The position numbers were made by a program, and so were the translations under genes. A stretch of DNA of 64,000 bases, from positions 1 through 64,000 of the forward strand of contig JAJYPL010000002.1 in the NCBI GenBank assembly GCA_021795355.1. Direction: 5' to 3'. The notes under the pieces were generated by a model that was given only the letters and a program-made list of their open reading frames with translations, did no database searches and was not told where the DNA came from. Origin of the DNA: a bacterium (GTDB lineage Bacteria; SZUA-79; Acidulodesulfobacterales; Acidulodesulfobacteraceae). Positions 60,884-64,000 of this stretch are shown here, piece after piece; position 1 is the first letter of the stretch; every line of letters starts with the position of its first letter.

Positions 60884-61621
60884 CTATAAAATCTGCCTTT
60901 CGATAATTGTCATAAATTCATAAGCAAAATCTACCATTTCGTTGACTATGACTCTTACTTTATTGGAATAATAATTATAAGCTATAACCGCAGGTATAGC
61001 GGCAAAAAGTCCGGCGGCGGTAGCTATTAGAGAGTCGGCTATTCCCGGCGCTACTACCGCAAGCCCGGCTGTTCCTGCCCTCTGAATGCTTTCAAACGAG
61101 GTCATTATGCCCCATACCGTTCCGAAAAGTCCGATAAAAGGCGCAGTAGAGCCGACAGTAGCAAGAAAAGGCAGGGAAACTTCAAGTTTTGCTATAGATG
61201 AAAGCTGAGATTTTTTTAATGCCCTTTCCACATAGGCTAAATTTTCTTCATTTCTTTCCTTGTCGCTTTTCTGCTGGTCGTCTGCCGTTTTTTTCTTAAT
61301 ATTCAGCAGTTCTTTATAAGTTATATTAAACATAAAGGCTATGGGACTGTAATCCAAATTTCTTGCGGCGGTATAAACATAATCGAGCCTTTTAGATTCC
61401 CAGAAAAGATCGAGAAATTCTTTGTCCTCTTTTCTTGCTTTTCCAAGATAACGAAGCTTGTAAAATATAATGGCCCATGATATTAACGAAAAAACAAAAA
61501 GTAACAGCAAAACTAATTTTACTACGATATTCGTCGTAAGAATATGGGACAATATATTCATAGTACCCGCACTTCCGGCCGCGATACCTCCGACGGTTCC
61601 CCCTGCAATTTTATCCAGCAT
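60884..61621 (-). CDS. tolQ: TolQ/ExbB family proton channel protein
   Basis: LPFLATVGSTAPFIGLFGTVWGIMTSFESI, GIADSLIATAAGLFAAIPAVIAYNYY. Confidence 0.94.
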   Translation of the reverse strand: MLDKIAGGTVGGIAAGSAGTMNILSHILTTNIVVKLVLLLLFVFSLISWAIIFYKLRYLGKARKEDKEFLDLFWESKRLDYVYTAARNLDYSPIAFMFNITYKELLNIKKKTADDQQKSDKERNEENLAYVERALKKSQLSSIAKLEVSLPFLATVGSTAPFIGLFGTVWGIMTSFESIQRAGTAGLAVVAPGIADSLIATAAGLFAAIPAVIAYNYYSNKVRVIVNEMVDFAYEFMTIIERQIL

Positions 61622-61741
61622 TATAAGCCTAAGCTCCTCCGATTTTATTTTTTCAGCTTTTCCCGGTTTATCAAAATTTTAGTTTATTTATATGAATTTT
61701 ATATGTTTTTAGATTATAAATCTTTTTTTTAAAAAAATCTA

Positions 61742-61770
61742 TTGACAAAAAAATAATTACAATATATTGT
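61742..61770 (+). promoter_or_regulatory. Sigma70-like promoter for nrdJ
   Basis: TTGACA (61742-61747), 17-nt spacer, TATTGT (61765-61770). Confidence 0.6.
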
Positions 61771-61803
61771 ATAGAAATAAAAAATATTATCTATATATTG
61801 AGG
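61757..61803 (+). promoter_or_regulatory. Tandem NrdR-box-like sites
   Basis: CAATATATTG (61760-61769) and CTATATATTG (61791-61800), both fitting the CWATATATWG core, 31 bp apart. Confidence 0.7.
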
Positions 61804-61810
61804 AGCGATT

Positions 61811-64000
61811 ATGAAAAAACAAAATTCGGACATTTTAAGCAACGACCCGCTTGCGGAAAAATTTTCGGAAAATGCGGTTACCGTCCTGAAAAAAAGATAC
61901 CTCGCTAAAGACGAGAAAGGCGAAATTATCGAAACCATAACCGGACTGTTTAAGAGAGTCGCCGAAAACATATCGTCGGCAGATTTAAATTACGGCAAAT
62001 CCGAAAAGGATGCGAAAACTGCGGCAAACATTTTTTTTGAAGAAATGTCTTCGCTGCGTTTTCTTCCCAATTCGCCTACTTTAATGAATGCCGGCAGGCC
62101 TCTGCAGCAGCTTTCGGCTTGTTTCGTACTGCCTATAGAAGATTCTATGGAATCGATATTCGAAACTATAAAAAATACGGCGCTTATACATCAGAGCGGC
62201 GGCGGAACCGGTTTTTCTTTTTCGTCCTTAAGGCCGAAAAACGATACGGTGCACTCTACTAAGGGCGTTTCAAGCGGTCCGGTTTCTTTTATGCAGGTAT
62301 TCAACAGCGCCACCGAAGCTATTAAACAGGGGGGAACTAGACGCGGCGCCAATATGGGCATTTTAAGGATAGACCATCCCGATATAATAGACTTTATTAC
62401 CTCTAAGAAAGATACGTCAAAATTAAACAATTTTAATATTTCCGTAGCAATAACGGAAGATTTTATGAACCATGCCTTAAAAAATGAAGACTATCCTTTA
62501 ATAAACCCAAGAAACAACGAAATAGTAAAATATTTAAACGCGAAAGAGGTCTTCGATTTAATCGTAGAAACCGCATGGTCGAGCGGCGAACCGGGAATCG
62601 TCTTTATCGACAGAATAAACAAACTAAATCCTGTGCCGAAAGCAGGAAAGATAGAAGCTACCAATCCCTGCGGAGAACAGCCTTTGGTTGCTTACGAATC
62701 CTGCAACTTAGGGTCCATTAACATAGGAAAATTCGTAAAAGAAAATAAAATTAAAAAAGATACGGCTGATCTTGCCGAATATCTGAAAAAGCTTAAAAGT
62801 AATCCCGACGATATAATTGACGGCTATCTTAGCTATATAGACTTCGATAAACTTAAACAAACCGTTCATACAGCCGTTCATTTTTTAGATAACGTAATAG
62901 AAAAAAACCGCTATCCTCTAGAAAAAATTAAAAAAATGACGCTTTCAAACAGAAAAATAGGGCTTGGAATAATGGGTTATGCCGATACGCTGATAAAATT
63001 GGGCGTACCTTACGACAGCGGACTTGCGCTTAAAATAGCCGAAAATATCATGGGTTTCATAGATAAGGAGTCGAAAGTAAAATCCGAAGAGCTTGGAATC
63101 GTACGCGGCAGTTTTCCGAATTTTAAAGGCTCTTTATGGGAAGAAAAAGGATATAAAGCCATGAGAAACGGCACGACCACGACGATAGCGCCTACCGGCA
63201 CCATAAGTATGATAGGCGGGGCTTCGAGCGGCATAGAACCCCTGTTTGCGCTGGCTTACGAAAGACGCGTGCTCGACAAGCAGACGTTAATAGAAACGGA
63301 TAAAAATCTTAAAGCCGTTTTGGAAGCTATGGGCGTATATTCCGATAAATTAATAGATTATATAGCAAAAAACGGGAGTCTCGGAAAAACATTTAAAAAA
63401 GATATAGCGGATTTATTAACTGAAAAAGAATACGAATACTTAAGCAGAATATTTATAACGTCGCATGATATTACGCCAAAATGGCACGTTATGACGCAGG
63501 CTGCTTTTCAAAAATTTACCGATAACGCCGTTAGTAAAACCGTTAATTTTCCTAATTCCGCAAAAAAAGAGGATATAGAAGAGGTTTATACCCTTGCTTT
63601 TAATCTTAATTTAAAAGGCATAACCGTATATAGGGACGGTTCAAGGGAGCAGGTATTGACCGCAGGTTCTTCAGGAAGTTCTAAAGATAAAGAAACAAAA
63701 GAAACATCGAACCAAAAAAGCGGCGGGCAGATAGAACCCAGAAAACGCCCCGATATAATAAAGGGCGTAACCGTTAAAACCGTTACCGGATGCGGCCCGC
63801 TGTACGTTACCATAAACTACGACGAAAACGGAAATCCTTTCGAAATATTTAACTCTATCGGCAAATCAGGCGGATGCGCGCAGTCGCAAACCGAATCCAC
63901 CGGAAGAATGGTAAGCCTGGCGTTAAGGTCCGGAATCGGAGCGGAAGAGATTATAAATCAGTTAAAGGGCATAAGATGCAATATTCCCTACGGTTTCGGC
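61811..64000 (+). CDS. nrdJ: Vitamin B12-dependent (class II) ribonucleoside-diphosphate reductase, partial (runs off window)
   Basis: My translation from ATG 61811 after AGGAG: MKKQNSDILSNDPLAEKFSENAVTVLKKRYL...LPNSPTLMNAGRPLQQLSACFVLPI...ATNPCGEQPL..NLGSINIGKFV...GTTTTIAPTGTISMIGGASSGIEPLF; open to the window end. Missing from the supplied ORF track. Confidence 0.95.
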   Translation, partial: MKKQNSDILSNDPLAEKFSENAVTVLKKRYLAKDEKGEIIETITGLFKRVAENISSADLNYGKSEKDAKTAANIFFEEMSSLRFLPNSPTLMNAGRPLQQLSACFVLPIEDSMESIFETIKNTALIHQSGGGTGFSFSSLRPKNDTVHSTKGVSSGPVSFMQVFNSATEAIKQGGTRRGANMGILRIDHPDIIDFITSKKDTSKLNNFNISVAITEDFMNHALKNEDYPLINPRNNEIVKYLNAKEVFDLIVETAWSSGEPGIVFIDRINKLNPVPKAGKIEATNPCGEQPLVAYESCNLGSINIGKFVKENKIKKDTADLAEYLKKLKSNPDDIIDGYLSYIDFDKLKQTVHTAVHFLDNVIEKNRYPLEKIKKMTLSNRKIGLGIMGYADTLIKLGVPYDSGLALKIAENIMGFIDKESKVKSEELGIVRGSFPNFKGSLWEEKGYKAMRNGTTTTIAPTGTISMIGGASSGIEPLFALAYERRVLDKQTLIETDKNLKAVLEAMGVYSDKLIDYIAKNGSLGKTFKKDIADLLTEKEYEYLSRIFITSHDITPKWHVMTQAAFQKFTDNAVSKTVNFPNSAKKEDIEEVYTLAFNLNLKGITVYRDGSREQVLTAGSSGSSKDKETKETSNQKSGGQIEPRKRPDIIKGVTVKTVTGCGPLYVTINYDENGNPFEIFNSIGKSGGCAQSQTESTGRMVSLALRSGIGAEEIINQLKGIRCNIPYGFG

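Noticed and set aside
62191-63813. Minus-strand ORFs at 62191-62430, 63010-63234 and 63586-63813
   Set aside because: Antisense to the long open nrdJ frame, which translates to a coherent class II RNR.

Overview
The window is AT-rich bacterial chromosome, consistent with a Deltaproteobacteria-like lineage (placement uncertain). It is mostly core genome. Nearly every gene from about 61.6 kb down to 8.9 kb is on the minus strand. The exceptions are thiE-ftsE-ftsX and, at the right edge, a partial B12-dependent ribonucleotide reductase (nrdJ), both on the plus strand. nrdJ is absent from the ORF track because it runs off the window. Recognisable blocks are: rpsB-tsf-pyrH-frr-uppS-cdsA-dxr; guaB-guaA-dnaE; a GH57/glgA alpha-glucan cluster; panC/panD; rsmA-tsaD; and a Tol cluster (tolQ-tolR-tolA/tonB-tolB-cpoB) with no pal gene. 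I saw no CRISPR array, tRNA, rRNA, prophage or complete transposon. The most interesting signals are mainly non-coding: (1) a 15-bp att-like direct repeat of the guaA 3' end bracketing a 117-bp insert; (2) two families of dispersed palindromic, REP/MITE-like intergenic elements; (3) two Lys/Ala-rich lipoproteins sharing a perfect 107-bp promoter/leader/signal-peptide duplication; (4) a phased pair of NrdR-box-like sites at nrdJ; (5) a 20-bp palindrome abutting the thiE start codon. Protein-level oddities include an EnvC-like coiled coil without an M23 domain, a Cys-rich GAF/HD-GYP sensor ending in a G13 tract, and an orphan nucleotidyltransferase in a pantothenate cluster. I found no clear-cut new defence or biosynthetic system.
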